Assembly: GCA_020137815.1 (NCBI GenBank)
Contig: CM035353.1
Coordinates: forward strand, 934,501-998,500
Direction of reading: 5' to 3'
DNA from: Hormiphora californensis
Taxonomy: Eukaryota > Ctenophora > Tentaculata > Cydippida > Pleurobrachiidae
DNA: 64,000 nt
A program made the position numbers and the translations under genes. Below the pieces are notes generated by a model that worked only from the letters and a program-made list of their open reading frames with translations, was not told where the DNA came from and made no database searches. This document shows positions 23,269-34,226 of this stretch, one piece after another; within the stretch, counting starts at the first letter, position 1, and each line of letters starts with the position of its first letter.

Positions 23269-26200
23269 ATGGAAGAGGTTGCGAAAAGGGGTTTGGAAAC
23301 TCCCGAAACACCTGATTCTACCGAAAAGGAAGGTCTTGAAATCCCTGAAGTAGATATTAAGCAAGAGCCAATCCAAGATTTTCCACCAAAACGAGCTTTG
23401 AAGAGTAGCACTACTGGTCCAATATCACTTCTTCCCTTACCTGAGTTTATCTACCCACATTTAACGGTCAAGGATGAGGGAATTAAACTTGAACCGTTGC
23501 AGGTAACGTGTTGTTTTAACCGAGTAATAATAATAATAAATACCGAATGGTTCCCTTTGTTACCTGCTGTTAATATTTCTTCTTCATTTCAGATTAAACA
23601 TGAAAAGTTTAGCAGACAAGAGTTTGATGGAATCGTTGAAACGGGAGCGGAGGAAGGTGAATCCCTGTTCCCATCCATTTTTACACCATCGAACATTATT
23701 CAAGTACTAGATTACTACCGACGGTATGTGCAATGTTTTGGACGTTTGAAATTTCTGTGAAAATAGATCAACACTTTCTGACCGGTTGTTAACACACCAT
23801 CCTCAGGTCAGTAAGAGTCATTCACAGAAGAAGTACTATTCACCAGGATAGTCTCCACGCAGTCATGGCAATGGCCGCTCCTGTTATCACTCTCCGATAT
23901 CACCACCAGACGGGTATGTGAACCGACCAACACAAGTAAACAACCAATCAGAACTCGTTATTTAGGTCACGTGACTGGTTATCAGCCAATCAGGGGCCAG
24001 TGTTTCCTGATTTGGTCGGTTCCTGACTGCATCATATACCAGCCCACCCCTGGCCCTTTCAATAATGTTATTGATACTCATTACTTCAAATTATCCATCC
24101 CCATACCCCTGATGGTCCCCTTACTGAACCCCATTGTTCTTCCCCCGTCCTAAATATTGTTCTCCCTGAATGATCCTTAATTTTCCTAACTATTAAACCC
24201 TCCAGCCTCCCTAATTGTTCTCCCCCTCCACAGGGTATGTGAACCCTCCAGCCTCCCTAATTGTTCTCTCCCTCCCCCACAGGACAAGAGATGACGTACT
24301 GGACGTGCGAGTATCAGTGTGAGAGTGATGTAGTTACCGCCTGCAAACTACTCAACGGGTTCACCTGTCATGCCTGTCCAACTCTCCGTAACTCCCGCCC
24401 TACCCTCGCCCCACCTCTATACAGACCCCATCTGCTCCTCCATCTCCACCCCTATCATCAGTCCCGTGTGAGGAATGCGGCCGGTGGTACAAACTGAAAG
24501 AGGACCTCCTTTACCACAGGCTCCTAGTCATGGCATTTACAGGCCCAGCGAGCGGACTAAACGGGGCAGGGGGAGAATGGTGAAGGCCCGTCCTTGTTCA
24601 ACAACACCCCAACCACCCTCGAAAGCCCCCACAATTTGACCCTGAAGCCTGGGCAGGTGGACGTCCCGCACGGAACCCGGACTTCACATCCCGGCATTCC
24701 TTCGTCATGGACATGTGTATTGGGTGTGAGAGAGGCTAACGGTCATGTCGGGTACGTCCCAGTGGACCACACATACTCAAAGGTGAACGAAGTCCTCCGG
24801 AACACCCTTCCCTCGGACCGTGAGACAGGCCAACCGCCTGTCATGTTCGTACTGACACAGCGGAGGAAGAAGCAGGTGTATGTGTCACTGGAACACACCT
24901 ATGGGAAGGTGAAGTGTGGGATGGCATGGTGCAGTCTGTGCGGGGAGACTTGTGCCTCGTTTAGGGACCTCCAGGTTCACCTGTCAGAACATGCCCGACC
25001 TGGTAAACGGAAGTTAAATAGAGCACCTAAAGAGGAGGGAGTGCTAACATGTAACATGTGCAGGAAAGGTGTTTGGAGACAAAACAACGTTTATTGCCCA
25101 CGTTGCGTCTCATGATAAGGAGGAGGTTCACAACAAGTGTCGACATTGTGATCTTCAGTTTAGTTCCGTTGTGAAACAGATAAAACACCAGTTACTACAC
25201 GAGTGTGAGAGATGTAGTGAGAGCTTTAAGTGTCTTAACGAGGCTCAGAGACACCGTGATAACCATATCCTACTGGACAAGGCGAAGTGTTGCTGCGAGA
25301 TCTGCCAAAAGAAGTTCCTAACCCTCCCCGAGTTCACCGCTCACCTCTCAGGTCATGAAGTGTCCCCCACCGCACGAAGCATCCTGCCTATTCCTGACTC
25401 TGTGAAGAGGTTCAGTGAGATTGTCCTAACACCGATCCGAGGGAAACACGGCTGCAACAAGTGTAGTAAGGAGTGTGACAGTGATATCGAGCTGTATTCC
25501 CACATGGGCTTCCACGTTCTACCACCCCCCAAACCCGCAACAAACAATAAAAAGAAGTCCAAGAAAGGACAGGCATCGTACTATGATGAGGTGCGCAGTA
25601 AGGATACAGGGCTGATTGAGTTCGAGTGTACGATCTGCAGTGAACGGTTTGAAACAAAGTTCGGGGCTTCAGCACACATGCGGAAACACAGGAAGAAGTG
25701 TCCCAAGTGTGAAGAGGTTGTAACTGGGCTATGCCGGCACGTGTGTAGGGCGAAACTTGGCAAAGCGAGAAAGAGTGCTGTAAGGATTCACACGTGCAAA
25801 GAGTGTGGAAAACAATTCGGGACGGAGTTTAGTCTAGAGAATCATATGTCAACTGAACACCCTATTAGTGAGAGTGAGGAAGAGGAAGAGGAGGAGGAGG
25901 AGACTAAGAAGATTGAAGAGGAGCCATGTGTTATGGATGAATTGATGAACTGGCGACACGATTCACCACCGCCCTCCCCACCCTCCTCACCGCCTATCTT
26001 TATGAAGGAGCGGTCTGTGTTCAGTCCCATGAAAGGCTCCCACTTCAAATCACCCGGTACTCAAATGGTGCGGGCCCGGAAGACTGCCGCTAAGTTATTC
26101 AAGTGTGAGGAGTGTAACATCAAGTTTGGAAGCAAGAAAATCCTCCAAATACACATGATAAAACGACACGGCGACAGTCAAACTACTGGGACACCCGAGA

Positions 26201-29200
26201 AACTAAAAATTAAGGAAGAAGACGTAAACAATGAAAATGGGGGTGAGATCAGCTTTAAGAGATCTTCAAGTGGTGTGAAAACCTTCAAGAGGACTTTTGA
26301 GTGTGATATCTGTGGGAAATTGTTCGAGGAGAAAGCCACCTACATTTCTCATATCATGAATCACAACAAAGACCCGGATCCCACCACCGCCAAACACGGG
26401 GGAATATTCTATGTGGCAGATGAAGAACTGGGCCTAGTTCACACCGCCACTCCCCCGACACAACAGCCAGTGATCACAGAACGGCAGAGGGCGGTAGTTG
26501 AGACTAAATCGTGTCACCTCTGTTTCATCTCTTTCTCCTCCTGGGGTAACTTGATCAACCACTACTGTGCAGCCCACACAATGTTAGATATCAATGACGT
26601 TATAGTGGAGTGGGCCTCCCTCTTCAACCCTCTGATGGAGTGTACTATCTGTAAGAAGAGGCACGCTGTCCTAGCTCACCTTTACTACCACGCCAAGTTC
26701 CACGCCGCTCAACATGGAGACTGGAGGAAGGAAGATGACTTCAAACAACAACTTGTCAAGTGTACTGTCTGCGGGATCACGTATAACAGGTTCACCACAC
26801 TTGCCTCCCATATGAAGACCCACGTGCCACGTGTCGAGGTGGGAGAGGTGAAATTATCGGTTGGGGAGGTACAGTGTGAAGTGTGCCACAGGGGCTACCT
26901 GCCTGCGGGACACACCCGACATCACAGACTGCACGAGATGGAGCTGGCGCACTGGTGTGAGCTGTGCGGGGAGGAGTTCACTAATCAGAGATCTTACATT
27001 GTGCATTATGATACCGAGCACGGAGCTGAGGAGCAGGCACGGTTAGCGCCCCCTAAACCGAAGAAGAAAGATGTTGTGGAGAAGAAGGTGGAGAAAGAAA
27101 AGGGTGTTCCAGCTAAGAAGGAGGAGGGGCAAGTAGAGGAAAAAAGGGGGTTTTAGATCCATCTTCCCCAGTTATCAGGCAAGATGCAGTAAAACCGGAT
27201 AAGACCGAAGCGTGTGAGAAGCCAAAGGATCCGACACCAACACGAGACAAGCAAGAAACTCCTGTGAAACCTGATCCGCCCAGGAAACTGTTTGAACGAT
27301 CTAAGAAGAAGGTGCCACCACCTAGTAGTAGTAAGGTGCCACCACCTAGTAGTAGTAAGGTGCCACCACCTAGTAGTAGTAAGGTGCGACTAGAATCCCC
27401 TGATGTTGATACAGTTGTCACAGTGCCTGATGATTCCCCCGTGAAGAGGGAAAAGAGGAAATCACTGTCGAGTGAGAGGGGTAAAGAGAAGATGAAGGCA
27501 AAGAAACGGAGAACACGGGAGGGTACAAGTGATTCTCTAAATCTTCAGGAACTCCTTCAGAATTCCTTAAGGAACAGCTTTGCACACTCAGCAATTACCC
27601 CCAAGTCTACTAGTAGTGAAACCAAACCAGGCAGCTCCTCCGGAAAGAAGAAGAATGAGAAAAAGAAGGATGGATTTTCTGATAGAGATAAAAGGAAGAC
27701 CAGTGTATCGTCTGATAGGGGGAAGATAAAAGATACATCTGACAGATCAGCTGATAAACCAAGAAGATCAGGAGAATCTTCTTCCAAAGTATCAGATCTA
27801 GAACGGAAGAAAGATGTAAGATGTGATTCTGAAAGGAGCAGAAGATCAGTTGAAACATCCAAACCACCTACCTCCAAAGAATCCAACCCCCTCTCCAACG
27901 GTATTGGATCCTCCGGCAAGTCTCCCGCTAGATCCTCTCGAACACCATTAAAAGAGAACCCATCTCCGAGATCCCCTGCTGGCACTAAAACTCTACTTGG
28001 AAATCCAAAGTCACCTCGTGTTGCTTCAGAATCCCCCTCAAAGGCACCACTGTTATCCGCCACCACCCCGGCAGGTGTCACACCTCTGCTACCCGCCACC
28101 CCGGCAGGTGTCACGCCATCACCCACAAAACCAGCCCTCCTGACAGCCGTGATGTGTACGTATTGTGCCCTTCAGTTTAGGGTGCCCAGCGACAAGACTA
28201 AACACGAGCACCTCCATACCAGTGGGTACTTTGAACACAAGTGTGGCACGTGCATCCTCAGCTTCCAGACACCAGGCTAAACTCAACCAACATCGACTTA
28301 ACTACCGGCCACGATGGATTGCCACCCAGTGGAGTTGGACCTTCCACCGACTTTAAATGTCCCCATTGCAACTTGGTGTTCCCTCATCGGAATGTGCTGG
28401 CAGAGCACTTCGTGAAACACACTAACGGTGTCTTCAAGATGAAATGTGCCAAGTGTGAACTGAGGTTCCCCAGTACCAGCTTTGTTGATAAACATTTTGC
28501 CTGAACGGCATACCCCGAACACTGGAAGTGTTGCAAAGTCAAGCCAGCAGTTCTTATTTCTGCGAATCAACACCCCCAAATCCCAGCAACGACCTGCAGC
28601 GAAACCTAAAAGATCGATAAAACAGATGTTGGCCGGATCATTTGTGCCTACCCCGAAGGTTAATGGTACTACGCCACCGATACTCGCAACGACCCGACAC
28701 CTTGCAGCCGCTACCCGAATGCAGGCACCGACTACCTCCTCCTCCCCCGCTCAGAATCCAGGGGCACAGACTACCCGAATGCAGGCCCAGGCTACCTCCT
28801 CCCCTTCTTCCAGCGGGCACTTCTGGTGTGGCGTGTGTAAAACAAGCTACCCAACCCTGGAGCTTTCAGCGCAACACAAGATGGAGTACGAGTGTGTGGG
28901 TGGGTTCCCCTGTCCTAACTGCAACATTAATTTTACCACAAAACATCGGAGAATTGCTCACAACTGCGGAGGAATAAGGACAGCACCAAAACAGGCAACT
29001 CCCCCTGTTATGTCTCCTGCTAGTGTTAGACCCCCAGCTGCACATCCTGTTGGCATGAGACCCAATGGTGCCCCTCTCAACCCACGCGGGGCACCCAATA
29101 CCCGACCTAATGGAAGGATGCCATCCCACCCTGTCCATGGTACATCTGCTGTGCCACCCAGTGGCCCCCACTCCAATCATCATGGTACATCTCCTAGGTT

Positions 29201-29438
29201 GATGACTACCCGTTTACCCAATGGTGCCCCACGGGGACAACCTCGCCGCCCTGCTCCACGATCTCAACAGTGCGGGTACTGTTTGAGGCTCTTCCAGGGG
29301 GATGCGAACATCCAAAATCACCTGATTAGATCTCATCTGAGGAAGGTGTTAGGACTGTCATGTCCCTACCAGATTGTCAAGAATATTCAGAATAATGTGA
29401 TTGTGTGGTCCCTGAGGAGAGCACACCCCACCAGATAG
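23269..29438 (+). CDS. Multi-C2H2 zinc-finger protein, frame broken at several points
   Basis: Probable nuclear nucleic-acid-binding protein. Exons: 23269-23502 (SUMO-like IKQEP, IKLEP), 23593-23723, 23807-23913, then from 24283 a long coding stretch to the stop at 29436-29438. About 22 CX2C...HX3-5H fingers are visible, with an acidic run near 25865-25920 and a Ser/Pro/Lys-rich linker at 27150-28130. The frame must change near 24400-24430 (-1/+2), 24560-24580 (+1), 25060 (+1; restores a finger CNMCRK/FGDKTTFIAH), 27150 (-1 in an A6G5T4 run), 28277 (+1 at GGC-TAA), 28300-28350 (+1) and 28502 (+1 at GCC-TGA, between the two zinc-binding histidines of one finger). It could be a decaying gene, error-containing sequence or a frameshift-decoded gene. 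The specific orthologue is not recognised. Confidence 0.75.
23921..24025 (+). mobile_element. MITE family A at a 5' splice site, zinc-finger intron
   Basis: Starts AACCGACCAACACAAG immediately after donor bases GTATGTG (23914-23920) and ends GGTCGGTTCCTG. It carries both CCAATCAG boxes and the TCACGTGA centre. No clear target duplication remains. Confidence 0.8.
24170..24283 (+). repeat. Acceptor-anchored duplication before zinc-finger exon 24283
   Basis: The segment AACCCTCCAGCCTCCCTAAT through the ...CCACAGG acceptor is present twice in tandem, so two consecutive branch-point/pyrimidine/AG units precede the exon. The copies are joined by GGTATGTG, a copy of this intron's own donor (23914). 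Confidence 0.7.
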
Positions 29439-30050
29439 AGAAAGTGAGAGCACATCCCGGAAGATAGAGAAAGTTCAGAAGGACTTAAAAAGAAGAGGCT
29501 AGCTGAGGGAGAGTGGTAATTTTTTTTAGGACGAGGGAGAGAGTAAGAGAAAACTGAAAAAGAAGACATATAATAGTGTGTTGAGTTTCCACCGTGTGTA
29601 AATGTTGGAAATGATTAACAAGAGAGATTTCAATATGTGTGTACCCCCCGCGATATATATCAACTATAATATGTGTTTGTGTGTCTGATTAGTGATCAGT
29701 GATCAGTATGTGGCAGGTGCCCAGTATGTGTCTGATCTATTGAGAGATTATGTTGCGTGTGTCATGGTGAAGGTGGTTTAAATGGGGTTTAAATACTAGA
29801 TGCTCTTTTTAAGCAGTAGAGTTTTTAGTTTAAAGCAGTACATCCAACATCGGGGTAATCGTTTTTAAGCTAATTTAATTTTGACTACCATTATTCTTAC
29901 TAAATAATAACTGTGTTTCATTTTCCCTCCAAACCCCCAAATCAAGTTTCTCGTGAAGCTTCTCTACCCCCTCTACCCACCCTAGATAGTCCCTACTGCC
30001 TATATTCTACTCATATTTAACACACTCTCTCTACATATAATTAGCACACT
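29439..30050. other. Intergenic stretch, zinc-finger gene to UTP3
   Basis: Probable 3' UTR of the zinc-finger gene followed by the UTP3 promoter region. AT-rich, with no coding or RNA signal recognised. Confidence 0.5.
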
Positions 30051-32816
30051 ATGGGTAAAAGAAACCGCCGTAGTGTACCCACTCCCACTGCACCCGCTGT
30101 TAGTGATCCTGATGATGGGGCTGACATCAATGTATCAGAACGGGAACTGATGAGGGATGAAATAGATGAAGCCCTCCTGGAGAGAAATGAAATCAGGTAA
30201 ATAGTTGCCTTGCTCGACCCTGTTTCCTGCGCCCCGCCCCTTTACGAAAGGAGGATTAGAATACAGCAAGTAAATTTAGCAGATGTTTTTAGAAACTGAA
30301 TCTCTCGCAAGCTGAATCTCTTGCAAACTTATATGGTACCCATCTCTTACTAAACCGTAATCGATATAGGTTCTCTGGTGACGATGATGATTATTCTGAT
30401 CCAGCTGGTGATGATGAGGAGATCCTGGAGCTGGACACTGAAGAAGAAGATGAGGAAGAAGATGAGGAAGAAGAACTGAGAGAGCGGGGAATTGATGAGG
30501 TCGAGGACGAATTGAGGTGAGGATTTTAGAGTTTTACTACCACGGTGTTATACTTCTGTTCAACACCTCTTTGCCACACAGGGTAACGGACAAGGCATGG
30601 GGACGGAAGAAAGCAGCATTCTATGCAGATGAAGACGAGGAAGATAGTGAGGAGGAGGGATCGGAGATGGAGGAAGAGGAAGAGAGGGAGGCGATGGTGC
30701 TTCAAAAACGTCTCCTCCAACAAATATCAGAACAAGATTTTGAGTCGGCCAGGTATGTATATATTGTGTATTATACGGGGACAGGGAAGGATGCAAAACG
30801 ATGTACAAAGACACAAAATATCAATTTTGATTCTGCCTTTTGTTCAATCAATGTTTGTACCCAGGTTTGCTGGAGAGGCGGGTGACTCAGTTTTTAAGGA
30901 GAGTCTGGTGACTACAGATTTCACTACTATGACCAAAGAGGAAAAACTACTATATTTACTACAGGTTAGTTAATTGTTTACTAACAACAAACAAACAATA
31001 TTTAATCCCAGTAACTTGTCCTCAGAACTAATCTCCTCTCATCATATCTCTCTCAGAACTAATCTCCTCTCATCATATATCTCTCAGAACTAATATCCTC
31101 TCACCATTCCACCCTCATCCTATTTCTCTCAGAACTCCCCTGAGCTCCCTGAGATGCTCGAAGAGTTCAGGGACAAGTTGTCGGAGGCCAGGGAACCGTT
31201 ATTCTCCCTGCTAACACTGGGTAGAGACAAGGGGACGTTTTCTAACACTGGTCACAGTTACATTGAGGCCAAATACAAGCTGAATATGCTGTACTGTTTG
31301 AATATCGCGTAAGTGGGGAATATGGGGGGTTATGTACAGGAACCGACCGAAACAAGTAAACAACCAATCAGAACTCGTTATTTAGGTCACGTGACTGGTT
31401 ATCAGCCAATCAGGGACCAGTATTTCCTGATTCGGTCGGTTCCTGGTTATGTATTCATTAGTGAGTCGTAGTTCCTTATTTTACATTTCCCTGAATTTTT
31501 TCCAACGTTCACCCACCGTTTGGATAAAACGGCTGATTGTAGAGACCTGTGACCACGACTCGAAAGGTCCGATTTTGGGGGGTATTCTTGTAACAACCTC
31601 TCTCCGACAGGTATTATCTCATGTTACAGAGCGGAGAGACAGACAAGCAGGAGTTGACCTCTCACCCAGTTATCGGTAGAATTGTGGAACTTAGGAAACT
31701 AATTGCTGCATCCGCTAAAACTGACGTTACTCTGGAGAAGGAGATTGAGAACTTGCTGCAGGTGAGTTGGGCACCATATATGGGCATCACGTGACACACA
31801 ACACCATATATGGGCATCACGTGATTGTGAGGTTACCCTGCTGGTGAAAGAGACAAGTTGTTATAGGTGAGAGATTATTTTTCCTGTAGAGCTATTCATT
31901 TAGATGGCCCATATTCAAAATATTAGTACATGATTGATGATACCCTTTGATGAGCATTATCATACAAATTGCTAGTGCCATCTCCCTAGGTGAATACTAC
32001 GGAGCCAGAGGAGGAGACTAAGGGAATAAAAAGGGCGGCCAGCGAGGAAGAAGAGGAAGAAGAAGTTAAAGAAGATTTGTATGAGAAACAGTTGAAATTA
32101 AGTGAAGAGAAGAAGCGAAAGAAAAAGAAGAAGAAAGGTAATGTTTTGGGGTTTTATTTCTTGCACAGACATCTTGACCATATTAGGGTGTTTTCCCATT
32201 CTAGTTATATATAACCCTTTGTTCTATGTTCCGTCCTTCTAACCCCTTCTTCTCTACATTAGGAATAGAGATTCTCCCTGAGGACCCAACCCTTATGGAA
32301 GATGGGGATGAAGAGAAGCGAGGAATCACCTACAAGATAATGAAAAATAAGGTTGGTATTTTTGAGAATCATACTGGATCGCAATAGCTGAGATAAGGAA
32401 CATTCTCTGTTTTTATCTCCCCCCACCTCCATCCTCGCTCCGTCTCGTTCGCTCTCTCCAACTCTCGCCCTCTTTATCTTCCTGCTTTGGTCTGCGTGAA
32501 TACACCTTTCTGTTGTTCTTATATTATCCCATTTTTGTTCTATTCTTAGCTATACAACCCGTGGTTTCGTATGCCAGTAAAGGGTTATTAAAACTGTTTC
32601 CACTCACACACTTATTAACGTCCTGTTCCTCAGGGTCTCACACCACACCGAAAGAAGGAACAGAGGAACCCACGAGTCAAACACCGAAAGAAGTTTGACA
32701 AAGCACTGAAGAAGCGCAGGTCCCAGATCCCTGATTTGAGAGAACAAGGGGGTGCATACGGTGGCGAGAAGAGTGGTATTAAATCAGGACTTACCAAGAG
32801 TACCAAATTGAAATAG
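30051..32816 (+). CDS. UTP3: UTP3/SAS10, small-subunit processome protein, 9 exons
   Basis: Nucleolar U3 snoRNP-associated protein for 18S rRNA maturation. Exons: 30051-30196, 30370-30516, 30582-30752, 30865-30964, 31133-31308, 31611-31761, 31990-32137, 32263-32351, 32634-32816. All phases are consistent, giving 436 residues. The N-terminal half is strongly acidic (DEED/EEEE runs). The central Sas10/Utp3 region contains EAKYKLNMLYCLNIAYYLML. A basic KKRKKKKKK stretch follows. The C-terminal Sas10 domain holds the family signature: TPHRKKEQRNPRVKHRKKF, KALKKRRSQ, then GGYG-like GGAYGGEKSGI and KSGLTKSTKLK. Intron 1 has a family B MITE 8 bp from its donor, intron 5 a family A MITE, and the acceptor of exon 5 is tandemly repeated. 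Confidence 0.93.
30205..30269 (+). mobile_element. MITE family B inserted 8 bp after a splice donor (UTP3 intron 1)
   Basis: Starts TTGCCTTGCTCGACCCTG right after intron bases GTAAATAG (30197-30204) and ends TACAGCAA. It is followed by GTAAATTT (30270-30277), a 6/8 match to the first eight intron bases. Confidence 0.75.
31018..31136 (+). repeat. Acceptor-anchored minisatellite at UTP3 exon 31133-31308
   Basis: About four tandem units, each with CTCAGAACT: an acceptor AG plus the first four exon bases. The first three are followed by TAAT.TCCTCTCA, a branch-point-like CTAAT and a pyrimidine tract. The last unit is the real junction at 31132/31133. Confidence 0.8.
31337..31445 (+). mobile_element. 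MITE family A, full copy with perfect 8-bp target duplication (UTP3 intron 5)
   Basis: 109 bp, from CAGGAACCGACCGAAACAAG to CGGTCGGTTCCTG. GTTATGTA lies at both 31329-31336 and 31446-31453. The terminal inverted repeat is CAGGAACCGACCGA. The 8-bp duplication and CAG-type ends fit hAT-derived MITEs. It starts 28 bp into the intron. Confidence 0.92.
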
Positions 32817-33069
32817 AGTGTGTGTTTTTATTAGCGGTCAGGAGAGGTTTAATTTATTGACATGTTTTCAGTTTTATCTCAACATTTGAAATCCTGTGTG
32901 CTGATTTGTGTGTCCCACCCTGTCACAGTTTTACGAACCCCTACGCGCGACCTCCACACGGCTTTATTACAGAGACACAAGCGCGTCGCGCGTAAATCCC
33001 TTGCACGGGATCTGTCTGTGTCACAGTCATCCAGGGACAGAATTCAATTTCATTGTCTGCAACAATGTA

Positions 33070-33291
33070 AAGTCGGATTTTTTGAAACTGTCACCCCCCT
33101 GGGCATTTTCAAATTTCGTAAATGACCATAAATCCGGTTCCTGACGAGATAGAGACTTGAAATTTGGAGGTTACGAAGATCTTGCTAAGTTCTTCCGAAC
33201 CTCCAAATTTCAAGTCTCTATCTTATCAGGAACCGGAGATATGGCAAATTTTGTTATTTCAGGGGGGTGACAGTTTCAAAAAATCCGACTT
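33070..33291. mobile_element. Fold-back MITE, AAGTCGG family, TA target
   Basis: Both ends carry AAGTCGGATTTTTTGAAACT in inverted orientation, followed by GTCACCCCCC. The arms run nearly to the centre. TA on each side. An inverted second copy lies at 42194-42413 and a relic at 36323-36381. Confidence 0.85.
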
Positions 33292-33432
33292 TATGGTTGC
33301 TTTGATTTATCAAAACAAATTAACGACTAGTTTCTCACTTTTACAAAAAGGGGGCGGCAATTACACACATCTAAACACGACCACTTAATAACTTATCAAA
33401 CTCAGTCTATCTCACTTTCACCACTCAAAATA

Positions 33433-34221
33433 GTAGAGTCGATAACTACATCGACCTCTCCCAATTGTTCCAGTTTTTGTCACATCTGTTTGGAGCCTCG
33501 ACACGACCTCTAAACAGGTGTTACTTTTTCACAAACTGTTTTCATCTTGGTGTAATCAGCAGTTGAAATGTTGCTAATCATAACAAAAACCTGACTAAAT
33601 TTTTTCAACTTGGGGTAAAACCATGGGTGTCAAAAGTTAGCTCTAGGTCCACTGAGTAACCATCCGGAGACTCCAAGAGATATTTCAAGCCGTTCTCCTG
33701 TAATCATTAATCCCGGTAGAGCACATATTTGAGTATGGACGTACGTGCAATTGCCTACAACCTCAACTTTAATGTATAACGTTAATGTGCGTCTCTCTCT
33801 TTTCTCCCCCTTGAGAAAGAGTTATCTCGCGCGGCGCAACCGCACGTGCGGTTTTTCCAGAGAGAGTGAGAGACATACAATAACATGTAAACAGCCTGCC
33901 AGCGCTCACGTACGTCCGCATTGTATTTTTTTCTCCACCGGGATTAATGATTACGGGAGAACGGCTTGAAATATCTCTTAGAGTCTCCGGATGGTTACTC
34001 AGGGGACCTAGACCTAACTTTTGACACCCATGGTTTTACCCCAAGTTGAAAAAATTTAGTCAGGTTTTTGTTATGATTAGCAACATTTCAACTGCTGATT
34101 ACACCAAGATGAAAACAGTTTGTGAAAAAGTAACACCTGTTTAGAGGTCGTGTCGAGGCTCCAAACAGATGTGACAAAAACTGAAACAATTGGGAGAGGT
34201 CGATGTAGTTATCGACTCTAC
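33433..34221. mobile_element. Large fold-back element (~290-bp arms), TA target
   Basis: The left arm (33433-33720) and right arm (33938-34221) are inverted copies starting GTAGAGTCGAT, each bounded by TA. The loop has GTTAATGTGCGTCTCTCTC and a CGCACGTGCGG..TTTTCCAGAGAGAG block that recurs inside the element at 55102-56259. Its right end is 5 bp from the NDUFB7 stop codon. Confidence 0.85.
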
Positions 34222-34226
34222 TAAAA

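Noticed and set aside
27557-28126. 189-codon minus-strand frame in the zinc-finger gene
   Set aside because: It is the antisense of the Ser/Pro/Lys linker. Acidic, Gly/Ser-rich composition is what reverse translation of that linker gives, and there are no motifs.
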